From: Erythrobacteraceae bacterium WH01K
GTDB lineage: Bacteria; Pseudomonadota; Alphaproteobacteria; Sphingomonadales; Sphingomonadaceae
Assembly (NCBI GenBank): GCA_027941995.1
Contig: CP115966.1
Location: 248,001 to 312,000, forward strand
Length of the DNA: 64,000 nt
Direction: 5' to 3'
Part shown: positions 53,060 to 61,709 of the stretch, piece by piece
How positions within the stretch are numbered: the first letter of the stretch is position 1
How the letters are laid out: each line of letters begins with the position of its first letter
The notes under the pieces: generated by a model
The model's input: the letters and a program-made list of their open reading frames with translations, nothing else
The model's database searches: none
What the model was told of the DNA's origin: nothing
Position numbers and translations under genes: made by a program

Positions 53060-55525
53060 CTAAGCCTCGCCAAGCTCTTCGGAACCATCGACCCGCATGG
53101 CCTGTCCCGCCAGGCTCTCCGCCTCCAGCAGCAGCTCGTCGTCCACCGCCCCCTGCGGTGTCGCCTCGCGCCCGATCATCACCATGACGGGCACGGCAAG
53201 CGGGCTTACCCGGTCGAGTTCGACATGGACCAGCCGCTCCGCCGCGGTGCCGAGCAGGTCGCCAAGCCGCCCCACATCCGTCATCCTTTCCCGCGCATCG
53301 GCCCATGCCGCTTCCAGGAGGACGTGCTCGGGTTCGTATTTTCGCAGCACATCGTAGATCAGGTCGGTGCTGAAGGTGACCTGCTTGCCGCTCTTGCGCC
53401 TGCCCGGATGCTGTCGCTCCACCAGTCCGCCGATCACCGCCACCTCGCGGAAGGAACGGCGCAGCAGATGGCTGTCCTGCACCCAGTCCACGAATTCATG
53501 CGCAAGGATGTCCGGGGAAAGGAGCGGCGCCGGATCGGCCACCGGTTTCAGGCCCCAGACGGCCAGCGAGTAATCGTTCGCCACGAACCCGCCGGGCATC
53601 AGCCCACGATCCTCCATCCGCTTGGTAATCAACATCCCGAGCGACTGGTTCGCGTTCCACCCGGTAAAGGTATAATAGACCGTGTAATGCCGCTTCGCAT
53701 GGGGGAAGCTTTCGACCAGCAGGTTGTCCGGCCCCGGCATTTCGCTCCGCCAGTCCTGCACTTCCAGCCATTCCCGGACATCGTCGGGAAAGCGTGCCCA
53801 CCCGGCCCGATCGACCAGCATGGCTCGCACCCTGTCGGCCAGATGCGTGGTCAGCGGCATGCGCGCCCCGCCATAGGACGGGATCATCGCCGCCTTGGCA
53901 GAGGCCCGCACCACCACTTCCATGTCGCGCAGCTGTTCGACCTCCAGCGACGTCCCTGCAAAGGCGAAGGTGTCGCCCGGCGATAGCTGGGCGGCGAAGC
54001 GTTCCTCGACCCGGCCCAGCGAGCGGCCGTTGCGGAAACGCACGTCCAGCATCTCGCCGTCCATGATGATCCCGGCATTCAGCCGGTGGCGCGCCGCCTG
54101 CTCGGGATGGGTCAGCCGCCAGACCGCACTCTCTCCGCCCGCGCCCTTCTCCCGCACGATGCGCCGGAACTTGTCATAGGCCTTGAGCGCATATCCGCCG
54201 GTCGCAACGAAGGTCAGCACACGGTCCCAGATTTCTTCGTCGATCCATGCATAGGCGAGGCTGGACCGTACCTCCGCCAGCAAGGCAGCTTCCTCGAACG
54301 GCCCGGCGCAGGCGGTTCCCATCACGTGCTGGGCAAGAACGTCGAGTCCACCCGGGCGAAAATCCTCGCCGTCGCGCTGCCCGGCGTCGACCGCTTCCTT
54401 CGCCGCGGTTGCCTCCAGGAATTCGAACCTGTTGCCCGGAACCAGTATCGCCCGGCTTCGCAGATCGAGCCGGTGATTGGCCCGGCCGATCCTCTGCAGC
54501 AGCCTGCTGGAGCCCTTGGGAGCGCCCATCTGCACCACGCAATCGATATCGCCCCAGTCCACGCCCAGATCAAGACTGGCGGTCGCCACCAGCGCCCTCA
54601 GTTCGCCGCGCGCCATGGCGCCTTCGACCTTGCGCCGCGCTTCCTTGCTCAGCGACCCGTGATGGATGCCGATCGGCAGCTTGTCCTCGTTCACATCCCA
54701 CAGGTGCTGGAAGATATATTCGGACAGGAACCGCGTATTGGTGAAGACCAGCGTCGTGCGATTGCCACGGATGAGGTCATAGAGCTGCGGAATCGCCCAG
54801 GTCGCCGCGTGGCCGCCCCATGGCACACGCTCCTCGTCCGGCAGCAAGATCTCGACGTCGGCCGGCGCGCCGTCCTCCCCCGCTACCAGCGCGACGCTGT
54901 CGATGTCGCCCCACGGGGCCAGCCATTCACGGTATCTTTCCGGATTGGCGACCGTGGCCGACAGTGCCGCGCGCTGCATGTCGGGTGCAATGGCCTGCAA
55001 CCGCGTCAAAGCAAGCGCGAGCAGATCACCGCGCTTGCCGGTGGCAAAGGCGTGCACCTCGTCGATCACGATGCGCTTCAGCCCGGCAAAAAGCGTCTCC
55101 GCCTCCGGATAGCTGAGCAGGAGGGACAGCGATTCCGGTGTCGTCAGCAGGACATGCGGGGGCTTGTCCCGCTGCCGCCGCTTGCGATCGGACGGGGTAT
55201 CGCCGCTGCGTGTCTCGACCTTGATGGGCAGGCCCATTTCCTCGACCGGGCGGACGAGATTGCGCTGCACATCGTGCGCCAGCGCCTTCAGCGGCGAGAC
55301 GTAGAGCGTATGCAGCCCCTCGGGCTGCGGCGCATCGCCGAGGCGAGAGGGGGTGAAGGCGGCAAGGGTGGGCAGGAATCCTGCCAGCGTCTTACCCGCG
55401 CCGGTATCTGCGACCAGCAGGGCGTGGCGACCCGCATCGCTGGCCCCCAGCATTTCCGACTGATGCCGGCGCACGCGCCAGTCCTGCCCGGCAAACCAGG
55501 CGGTGATTTCGGGAGGAACGGTCAT
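53060..55525 (-). CDS. Ligase-associated DEXH-box DNA helicase (Lhr-like)
   Basis: 821 aa SF2 helicase. Motif I is ADTGAGKTLAGFLP, Ia is SPLKALAHDV, motif II DEVH (IVIDEVHAF), III is SATVANPERY and VI is QRIGRANHRLD; then an Lhr-type C-terminal domain with a winged helix. It matches the 'ligase-associated DNA damage response' helicase, which usually travels with an ATP-dependent ligase and an MBL-fold exonuclease; those are not in the window. The ATG at 55525 (MTVPPEITAWFAGQDW) is preferred to a GTG 27 bases upstream. Confidence 0.9.
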   Translation of the reverse strand: MTVPPEITAWFAGQDWRVRRHQSEMLGASDAGRHALLVADTGAGKTLAGFLPTLAAFTPSRLGDAPQPEGLHTLYVSPLKALAHDVQRNLVRPVEEMGLPIKVETRSGDTPSDRKRRQRDKPPHVLLTTPESLSLLLSYPEAETLFAGLKRIVIDEVHAFATGKRGDLLALALTRLQAIAPDMQRAALSATVANPERYREWLAPWGDIDSVALVAGEDGAPADVEILLPDEERVPWGGHAATWAIPQLYDLIRGNRTTLVFTNTRFLSEYIFQHLWDVNEDKLPIGIHHGSLSKEARRKVEGAMARGELRALVATASLDLGVDWGDIDCVVQMGAPKGSSRLLQRIGRANHRLDLRSRAILVPGNRFEFLEATAAKEAVDAGQRDGEDFRPGGLDVLAQHVMGTACAGPFEEAALLAEVRSSLAYAWIDEEIWDRVLTFVATGGYALKAYDKFRRIVREKGAGGESAVWRLTHPEQAARHRLNAGIIMDGEMLDVRFRNGRSLGRVEERFAAQLSPGDTFAFAGTSLEVEQLRDMEVVVRASAKAAMIPSYGGARMPLTTHLADRVRAMLVDRAGWARFPDDVREWLEVQDWRSEMPGPDNLLVESFPHAKRHYTVYYTFTGWNANQSLGMLITKRMEDRGLMPGGFVANDYSLAVWGLKPVADPAPLLSPDILAHEFVDWVQDSHLLRRSFREVAVIGGLVERQHPGRRKSGKQVTFSTDLIYDVLRKYEPEHVLLEAAWADARERMTDVGRLGDLLGTAAERLVHVELDRVSPLAVPVMVMIGREATPQGAVDDELLLEAESLAGQAMRVDGSEELGEA

Positions 55526-55594
55526 CGACGGGATAACGAGCGACCCGGCCACTCGGGTCCGACGTTCGAGGTCCGGGTCTCCGGACGTGCCCTG

Positions 55595-56437
55595 TCAGTC
55601 TTCCATACTGTCAGCGGTGTCCTCGGCGTCGGCTGCTTCCATCGCGGCTTGCAGTTCGGGAACCGAGATACCCAGCAGGCTGGCCGCGCGCGTGCGCTCC
55701 TGCGCGCTCAGGTCGTCGAATCCGCGCGGTTCGGGAATATCGGCCATGGCGGCTTCCATCCTCGCTTCGAACTCGCCCATCTGGCCCATCATGCCGGGCA
55801 CCGATCCCATGATCGACGACATGAATTGCGGATCGGCTGCCATGGCCATGGATTCGCGGGCGTAGAGCGCCCCGGTCGGCGTTTCGAAGAAAGCCTTGAT
55901 TTCGCCCAGCTGCGGGCCGGTGAAGCGGGTCGCGTAATAGCGTGCCATGCCGTCGCGCATCGGACCCTCAATCGCGGCGAACATTTCCCCCATGCCGCCG
56001 GTCATGGCTTCGATCATTACGTCGGCGCGGCGCGAATAGGCCGGGTCCAGCGTGGCTGCGAGCTCGGCCATCTGCTCGTCCGTCAGTTCGGGCAACCCCT
56101 CGTCCAGATAAACACTGCCCATGACGACGAAATCCGGTCCGGAGAACATGGACAACATCGGGCGCATCGTCGTGTCGAGGACGTCGACCATCAATTGTTC
56201 GTAGAACCCTTCCGGCACCAGTTTCGCGACCACATCGTTCGCCAGCGGGAGCAAGGCTTCCTGCTCTGCCGTCAACGGTTCGGCCTGGAACGCGCCGCCC
56301 ATCATCTGCGCGAACTCGGCCAGTTCGGCGTCCGACATTTTCCCACCCGACATCGCTTCGTCCTGCGCCGTCGCCGGTGCCGCCATGCAAAGGGCCAGCG
56401 CGCCCAGCGGTGCAGCGATTGACATAGCAAACTTCAT
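55595..56437 (-). CDS. DUF2059 family secreted protein
   Basis: 280 aa. Signal peptide (MKFAMSIAAPLGALALCMAA, cleavage near PATAQ), then an acidic, Met-rich helical protein. The C-terminal region ARYYATRFTGPQLGEIKAFF followed by ETPTGALYARES is DUF2059-type, a periplasmic domain of unknown function. The ATG at 56437 is set by the signal peptide; the longer frame start is unlikely. Not obviously in an operon. Confidence 0.8.
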   Translation of the reverse strand: MKFAMSIAAPLGALALCMAAPATAQDEAMSGGKMSDAELAEFAQMMGGAFQAEPLTAEQEALLPLANDVVAKLVPEGFYEQLMVDVLDTTMRPMLSMFSGPDFVVMGSVYLDEGLPELTDEQMAELAATLDPAYSRRADVMIEAMTGGMGEMFAAIEGPMRDGMARYYATRFTGPQLGEIKAFFETPTGALYARESMAMAADPQFMSSIMGSVPGMMGQMGEFEARMEAAMADIPEPRGFDDLSAQERTRAASLLGISVPELQAAMEAADAEDTADSMED

Positions 56438-56527
56438 AACCACTCTCTCTCGCTCGCTTTGCGCAACAGTTCTATCCGATCTGCTTCCCACAGATCTTTT
56501 AGGAGCGACAGCGGAATCTCGGAGCCT

Positions 56528-57349
56528 CTAAATCCCGCGCAGCAAGTCGATCGGCGCACCGTCACCCTGTTCCAGAGCGGTCTTCAGCCACCCGAGATAG
56601 AGCCGATTGACCGCGACGACATCGGAGCGAGGCAAATCGAGGCGCGAAAAAAGCATAGCCAGACGCAGGCTCGAGCGGGCCTCTGTCACACTGGTTGCGA
56701 AATCGTCTTCTTCATCAAGCGCGACGCGGCGAACCAGCCCGGCTGCCATCCATGGATTGGCTTCCTCCACCCGTCGCCATGTTACGTCGGGGCCGAACAG
56801 CTGGGCCGCAGCCGCATGGGCGCGATCTCTGGCCGGGCCATCGGGAAGCGGCTCCATCTGGTCGTAATAGGCGCCAGCTTCGTTGTTTCCGGCAGGCAGA
56901 TGGTCGCCCAATTCCATGACTATGAAGATGCCAAGCAAGAGGAGGCCAAAGGCCCCGGCATAAGGGCGAAAGCGATCCAGCTTGTGTAGAAAAGGATAAG
57001 TGGAAAACGCTGGCGGGTATTCCTCCGACGCACGGCCGGAACCTTCCGACGCAGACCTTTGTTCCTCGCTGCCAACAAGAACGACGCGCGGCGAGACCGG
57101 GTGTGCCTCCTGCGGCTGACTCCATTGCTCAGATCTGGAGGCGACCGCTGCTTCCGGTCGCCCGCCCTCCCAATTCTGATTCCCCCGGACCTGCTTCAGC
57201 GCATCGGTCCGTGCATTCATCAGCTGTGAATACCGCTCCGCCGGGCTGTCCAGCTTCAGCTTGCCGAGTTGGCGGCGATTGGCATCATAGATCGCAAGAG
57301 CGTCGTTCGTTGGCCGAATGCCTAGAACTTCCCATGAACTGTCAGCCAT
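56528..57349 (-). CDS. Membrane protein with degenerate J-like domain
   Basis: 273 aa. The N-terminus (SWEVLGIRPTNDALAIYDAN, then ERYSQLMNARTDALK) follows the J-domain helix pattern but has no HPD motif (RRQLGKLKLDSPAER is at the site), so it should not stimulate DnaK. A Ser/Pro-rich linker, a single hydrophobic helix (YAGAFGLLLLGIFIVMEL) and a C-terminal helical domain follow. It is directly 5' on the minus strand of nothing coupled, but stands 16 bases after pgmG, which is preceded by a true J-protein. Confidence 0.65.
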   Translation of the reverse strand: MADSSWEVLGIRPTNDALAIYDANRRQLGKLKLDSPAERYSQLMNARTDALKQVRGNQNWEGGRPEAAVASRSEQWSQPQEAHPVSPRVVLVGSEEQRSASEGSGRASEEYPPAFSTYPFLHKLDRFRPYAGAFGLLLLGIFIVMELGDHLPAGNNEAGAYYDQMEPLPDGPARDRAHAAAAQLFGPDVTWRRVEEANPWMAAGLVRRVALDEEDDFATSVTEARSSLRLAMLFSRLDLPRSDVVAVNRLYLGWLKTALEQGDGAPIDLLRGI

Positions 57350-57365
57350 ATTGCCGCGTCCAGGG

Positions 57366-58769
57366 TCAGTGCCCCACGCTTTCCCCGCGTTCGAGGCCGC
57401 TCAGCGCAAGTTGTTCGTCGATCTGGGCCATCAGCCGCTCCAGCCCCCCTTCGGCCTCGCTCTCGGCGCGTGCGACAAGGACATCCTGCGTGTTGGAGGC
57501 GCGCAGCAGCCACCAGCCGTCATCCGTCGTCACGCGCACGCCGTCCGTCCCGTCGACATTGGCAGGGCTGTCCGCCAGCCGCGCCTTCACTTCCTCGATC
57601 GCGGCGAACTTGCGTGCCTCGTCCACCTGGAAGCGCATCTCGGGCGTGTTCACCATCGGCTTCATCGCGCCGCGCAGCTCGGTGATCGAGCGGCCGAGAT
57701 TTGCCGAGGCGGTCATCAGGCGGATGCCGGCATAAAGCGCGTCGTCATAGCCGTAATAGGTGTCGGCGAAAAACACATGGCCGCTCATCTCGCCGGCCAG
57801 CGGTGCGCCCGTTTCCTTCATTTTGGATTTAATCAGGCTGTGCCCGGTCTTCCACATGACCGGCTGTCCGCCATGCTCGGCCACGTGATCGAACAGGGCA
57901 CGGCTCGCCTTCACATCGGCGATAATCGTGGCGTTAGGCGTTTTTGCGAGGAGGTCCTCTGCATAGATCATCAACAGCTGGTCCCCCCAGATGACCCGGC
58001 CTTCGCCGTCGATCGCGCCGATCCGGTCGCCATCGCCGTCGAAAGCCACACCGAAGTCGAGGTTCTTGTCCGCGACGAGGGTGCGCAGGTCGGCCAGATT
58101 GGCCTCGACAGTGGGATCGGGATGATGATTGGGAAAATTGCCGTCGACCTCCGTGAAGAGGAGATGATGTTCACCCGGAAGCTTCGAGACGAGCTTCTCG
58201 AGCGCGGGTCCGGCAGCGCCGTTCCCGGCGTCCCAGCCGATGCGCAGGTCGGCGAGACGATCCCTATCGACCCCGTCCAGTGCGGCGAGCATCCGGTCTA
58301 TGTAATCGTCGAGAACGGGGCGGTGCACGACATTGCCTGTCCCGTCCGCCCAGTCCCCGGAAGCGGCCATCCGCCCGAGATCCTGGATGTCCTGCCCGAA
58401 AAACGGCCGCCCCTGAAATACCATCTTGAAGCCGTTGTAATTGGCGGGATTGTGGCTGCCGGTTATCTGAATGCCGCCGTCTATCTCTTCGCCTGACGCC
58501 TCGGCGTAATAGAGCATGGGGGTCGGCCCCAGTCCGATGGTCACGACATTGCAGCCGCTTGCCGTCAGCCCTTCGACCAGCGCGCTTTCCAGGATCGGGC
58601 TGCTGACCCGGCCATCATAGCCGACCGCCACGGTCTTGCCGCCGGCGCGGGCCAGCATCGTGCCGAAACTACGCCCGATCGCCCGGGCATCGTCGGCCTC
58701 CAGCGTTTCGCCGATAATGCCGCGAATGTCGTATTCGCGCAGAATGGTGGAGACGAAATCATGGCTCAT
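57366..58769 (-). CDS. pgmG: Phosphoglucomutase/phosphomannomutase PgmG
   Basis: 467 aa alpha-D-phosphohexomutase. The catalytic phospho-Ser is S105 in QITGSHNPANYNG, the Mg loop is AFDGDGDRIG, the substrate loop is GEMSGHVFF, and the phosphate-binding region near the C-terminus is VRVTTDDGWWLLRASNTQ. In Sphingomonas PgmG makes sugar phosphates for exopolysaccharide (gellan-type) and LPS. It overlaps the J-domain gene by 4 bases (58766-58769). Confidence 0.94.
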   Translation of the reverse strand: MSHDFVSTILREYDIRGIIGETLEADDARAIGRSFGTMLARAGGKTVAVGYDGRVSSPILESALVEGLTASGCNVVTIGLGPTPMLYYAEASGEEIDGGIQITGSHNPANYNGFKMVFQGRPFFGQDIQDLGRMAASGDWADGTGNVVHRPVLDDYIDRMLAALDGVDRDRLADLRIGWDAGNGAAGPALEKLVSKLPGEHHLLFTEVDGNFPNHHPDPTVEANLADLRTLVADKNLDFGVAFDGDGDRIGAIDGEGRVIWGDQLLMIYAEDLLAKTPNATIIADVKASRALFDHVAEHGGQPVMWKTGHSLIKSKMKETGAPLAGEMSGHVFFADTYYGYDDALYAGIRLMTASANLGRSITELRGAMKPMVNTPEMRFQVDEARKFAAIEEVKARLADSPANVDGTDGVRVTTDDGWWLLRASNTQDVLVARAESEAEGGLERLMAQIDEQLALSGLERGESVGH

Positions 58770-59074
58770 CGCGGGGGTGTTCCTCTGGGCGTTTCATCGG
58801 GGAGTTCGTTCAGCAAAAGATCGCGCGCGGCATTGGCCTCGTGCACCTGCGCGCTGGTTCCGCCGCGGTCGGGATGGACCATGGCGACCAGCCTCTTATG
58901 CGCGGCAATTATGTCGTTTCTGTTGGCATCGGCGCGCACGCCCAGCGTCTTGCGCGCGTTGAAGAGCGCCTGCGAGCGTGTGCTGCGCGATGTCAGATAC
59001 TTCCACGGCCACCGGCCGAAGACGATCCGGCAGGCGAGCGACAGAAGCGCTGCAATGACAAGGAACCGCACCAT
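58766..59074 (-). CDS. Small J-domain protein, membrane anchored
   Basis: 102 aa. One N-terminal hydrophobic segment (RFLVIAALLSLACRIVFG) and a C-terminal J domain with HPD at 67-69 (VHPDRGGT) and the Tim14-like helices (NARKTLGVRADANRNDIIAA). It is a type III DnaJ likely to recruit DnaK at the inner membrane, similar in layout to mitochondrial Tim14/Pam18. Coupled to pgmG by ATGA overlap. Confidence 0.85.
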   Translation of the reverse strand: MVRFLVIAALLSLACRIVFGRWPWKYLTSRSTRSQALFNARKTLGVRADANRNDIIAAHKRLVAMVHPDRGGTSAQVHEANAARDLLLNELPDETPRGTPPR

Positions 59075-59085
59075 AGACGGTCACC

Positions 59086-59907
59086 CTACGCCGGTTCGAG
59101 CTGCAGCGCTACATTGGGAATGACGGGCAGGTTCAGGCCCTTGAGCAATTGCCTGAGCTCCTGCCGCGCGACGAGGTGGCTGGTGCCGAGATCGCCCAGA
59201 TGCCCCTTGTCCAGCAGGGTCAGCCCGCTGGGGAAGAGTTCGCGGTAGATGACGCGTTCCGACAAGCCGGCGGTCACGCGGAAACCGACCCGTTTGCTGA
59301 GTTCAGCCAGCGCCTTCTCGATGCGGGCCATGTTGCGTGCTTCGGTATGGCCGGTGCGGTTGCGCACGACGACCCAGTCCATTTCGCGGCGCTGTTCCTC
59401 GATCGTGGCCTTGCTCCGCTTCAGCCGCGCTTCCCAGATCAGTTCGGCATAGAAGCTGAGGCGGCGGACCTTGAAGGTTTCCGCATCGACCTGCCCGATC
59501 AGGTCGAAATCGACGAAGCTGTCGTTGAGCGGCGTGACCAGCGTATCGGCCTGCGTCGCGGCATGGCGAGCCAGCGGATCGTCGCGGCCGGGCGTATCGA
59601 ACAGGACGAAATCGGCATCGCCCGCATGGCTTTCGACCAGAGCTTCCAGCTCGGCCGGGTCGCTGCTGTCCAGCACCGCCGATTTCGCCGTGGGCAGGGT
59701 GATGCCGCGCCGTTTCGCCGTCTCCGCGCGGTTTTCGAGATAACGATCCGTCGTCCGTTGCCGCGGATCGAGATCGATCGCCGCGACCCTCGCTCCGCCA
59801 TAGGCCAGCGCCACCGCGATATGGACTGCGGTGGTCGATTTGCCCGTGCCGCCCTTCTCGTTCGCGAAAACGATGCGATGGGGCTTCCTGGCGGACTGGG
59901 CTTTCAT
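59086..59907 (-). CDS. mipZ: Division plane positioning ATPase MipZ
   Basis: 273 aa ParA-family ATPase. The deviant Walker A is NEKGGTGKST (K18, K23), Walker A' region VAAIDLDPRQRTTDRYLENR, and motif FDTPGRDDPLARHA. The phrase DLDPRQRT and the long C-terminal part are MipZ-type rather than ParA. MipZ forms a gradient from the poles with ParB and keeps FtsZ at mid-cell. It is 11 bases upstream of the small J-protein gene, on the same strand, so likely in one transcript. Confidence 0.92.
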   Translation of the reverse strand: MKAQSARKPHRIVFANEKGGTGKSTTAVHIAVALAYGGARVAAIDLDPRQRTTDRYLENRAETAKRRGITLPTAKSAVLDSSDPAELEALVESHAGDADFVLFDTPGRDDPLARHAATQADTLVTPLNDSFVDFDLIGQVDAETFKVRRLSFYAELIWEARLKRSKATIEEQRREMDWVVVRNRTGHTEARNMARIEKALAELSKRVGFRVTAGLSERVIYRELFPSGLTLLDKGHLGDLGTSHLVARQELRQLLKGLNLPVIPNVALQLEPA

Positions 59908-60009
59908 GACGTCGGGATCATCCTTGTGAAAGGCGATGCGAAAAGTGGCGGCGATGGCACACCCTCGCTATCAGAAGCCGCTAGTTTTACCGGAGGGCTG
60001 GAATCCGTG

Positions 60010-60870
60010 CAAACCGTCACTACGCTGGAAATGTTGAGAAATGCCGTGAGCGCCCTGCGCGGTGGGGGCGGAACGATCGCCCTGGTCCCGACCATGGGGG
60101 CATTGCATGACGGTCACCTCACCCTTGTCCGCGAAGCGAAGCGGCGTGCCGATCACGTGGCGGTCTCTATCTTCGTGAACCCGACCCAGTTCGGCGAGGG
60201 AGAGGATCTCGACGCCTATCCACGCCAGCTGGCGGAAGACAGCGCCATGCTGGAAGCGGAAGGCGTCGACCTGCTGTGGGCCCCGACAGTCGAGGCCATG
60301 TATCCGCGCGGCTTTGCCAGCTCGATCAGCGTCGAAGGCGTCAGCAGCGATTTCTGCGGTGCGGACCGGCCCGGTCATTTCGACGGTGTCGCCACCGTCG
60401 TGTGCAAGCTGTTCAACCAGGTCCTGCCGGACATGGCGCTGTTCGGCGAGAAGGACTGGCAGCAGCTGGCCGTCATCAGGCACATGGCGCGCGATCTCGA
60501 CCTCTCCCGGCCGCTGGCGGAGGACATTGTCGGTATTCCGACCGTGCGCGAGCCGGACGGGCTCGCCATGTCGAGCCGCAACCGGTACCTGTCACCGCAA
60601 TTGCGGGCCATGGCCGCCGCCCTGCCCAACGCCATGAAGCTCGCCATTGCCGAGATGGAGGCCGGCGGCGATGCGGCCACCTCTCTCGCCACGCTGGAAC
60701 GGGTGCTGCGCGAATCCGGGTTCGACAGTGTCGACTATGCCGCTCTGGCCGATGCGAACAGCCTGCAACGGCTGGAAAGGACGGGCGACAGACCGGCGCG
60801 CCTGCTGGTCGCGGCACGAATCGGTGGAACGAGGCTGATCGATAACATGGCGGTGAAGGCCGCCGGTTAG
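60010..60870 (+). CDS. panC: Pantothenate synthetase
   Basis: 286 aa. Joins pantoate and beta-alanine with ATP to make pantothenate, for CoA. The HIGH-type motif is PTMGALHDGHLTLV, with SIFVNPTQFGEGEDLDAYPR, FGEKDWQQLAVI and the KMSKS-like MSSRNRYLSP. The GTG at 60010 is chosen because CGGAGGGC precedes it by about 10 bases; the open frame runs further upstream across the mipZ promoter. It is divergent from mipZ. Confidence 0.93.
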   Translation, partial: QTVTTLEMLRNAVSALRGGGGTIALVPTMGALHDGHLTLVREAKRRADHVAVSIFVNPTQFGEGEDLDAYPRQLAEDSAMLEAEGVDLLWAPTVEAMYPRGFASSISVEGVSSDFCGADRPGHFDGVATVVCKLFNQVLPDMALFGEKDWQQLAVIRHMARDLDLSRPLAEDIVGIPTVREPDGLAMSSRNRYLSPQLRAMAAALPNAMKLAIAEMEAGGDAATSLATLERVLRESGFDSVDYAALADANSLQRLERTGDRPARLLVAARIGGTRLIDNMAVKAAG

Positions 60871-60891
60871 GTCGAGGATGGAGGAAAGGTC

Positions 60892-60965
60892 TGGAGCGGG
60901 TAGCGGGAATCGAACCCGCATAACTAGCTTGGAAGGCTAGGGCTTTACCACTAAGCTATACCCGC
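60892..60965 (-). tRNA. tRNA-Gly (anticodon TCC)
   Basis: Minus-strand cloverleaf: acceptor GCGGGTA pairing with TACCCGC, anticodon stem CTAGC/GCTAG with loop CTTCCAA (anticodon TCC), TpsiC arm containing GGTTCGATTCC, discriminator T, and encoded CCA at 60892-60894. 74 bases including CCA. Reads GGA and, with wobble, GGG codons. Confidence 0.95.
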
Positions 60966-61040
60966 GCATCCAGAGGTGACGCCGATGCCACCGGCAGGGG
61001 CCGCTGGTCAACCATTTCTCGCAAATTCGGTCCGCCCGGT

Positions 61041-61709
61041 TCAATCGCCGGACAATTGACGTGTCACGCTGTCGACGGCGCTTTCCTCGGCCGGCTCAGG
61101 CGTCGGTTCGGCGGGAGCCGGAATGTTCGCGCCTTCGGGCACGGCTACCGTAATCTCGACCCGGCGATTCGTGGCGCGTCCCTCCTCATCCGGGGTCCCG
61201 TCGGGCAACGCATTGGGGGCGACCGGGTTCTGTTCGCCGAAGGCGATGATTTCGATCCGCCCCTCGTCGATGCCGTTTTCGATCAGCCACTGCGCAGCGG
61301 CCTCCGCACGCTCGCGCGAGAGGCGCATATTGACAGGATCGTTGCCGCCCGCGTCGCTGTGGCCGCGCAAGGTGATCGTCCCATCGAACTCGGTCACCTG
61401 CGGGCTCTCGATCAGCTCTGCGAGGGCTGTAACAGCCTCCGCGGAAAGCTGTGTTCCGCTGGTGCCAAAACCCAGCGTCATTTCGAGCGGTTCGACATCC
61501 ACGGTGCGAGCGATCTCGATATCGGGCCGGATGATCGATGCCCGGTCCGTCGGGTCGGTGGCTTCGGCGTCAGGCTCTGCGACCGTCTCCTCGACCTCCG
61601 GTTCGGGCGCCGGCTCTCGCTCGCCGCAAGCAGCCAGGGCCAGGCAGGCGATGGCGGTCAGTGCGGGACGGAGTGCCGGGCGGGCGGCGTTCATACTGGG
61701 TCGTCTCAT
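61041..61709 (-). CDS. OmpA family lipoprotein
   Basis: 222 aa. A lipobox (ALAACGE) after a signal peptide, an acidic linker and a C-terminal OmpA/Pal-like peptidoglycan-binding domain (ITLRGHSDAGGNDPVNMRLS, RERAEAAAQWL, NRRVEITV). Ends with a Pro/Glu-rich tail. The ATG at 61709 overlaps the antiporter stop (ATGA); an ATG at 61694 (MNAARPALR) gives a slightly neater signal peptide. Coupled to the antiporter gene. Confidence 0.87.
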   Translation of the reverse strand: MRRPSMNAARPALRPALTAIACLALAACGEREPAPEPEVEETVAEPDAEATDPTDRASIIRPDIEIARTVDVEPLEMTLGFGTSGTQLSAEAVTALAELIESPQVTEFDGTITLRGHSDAGGNDPVNMRLSRERAEAAAQWLIENGIDEGRIEIIAFGEQNPVAPNALPDGTPDEEGRATNRRVEITVAVPEGANIPAPAEPTPEPAEESAVDSVTRQLSGD

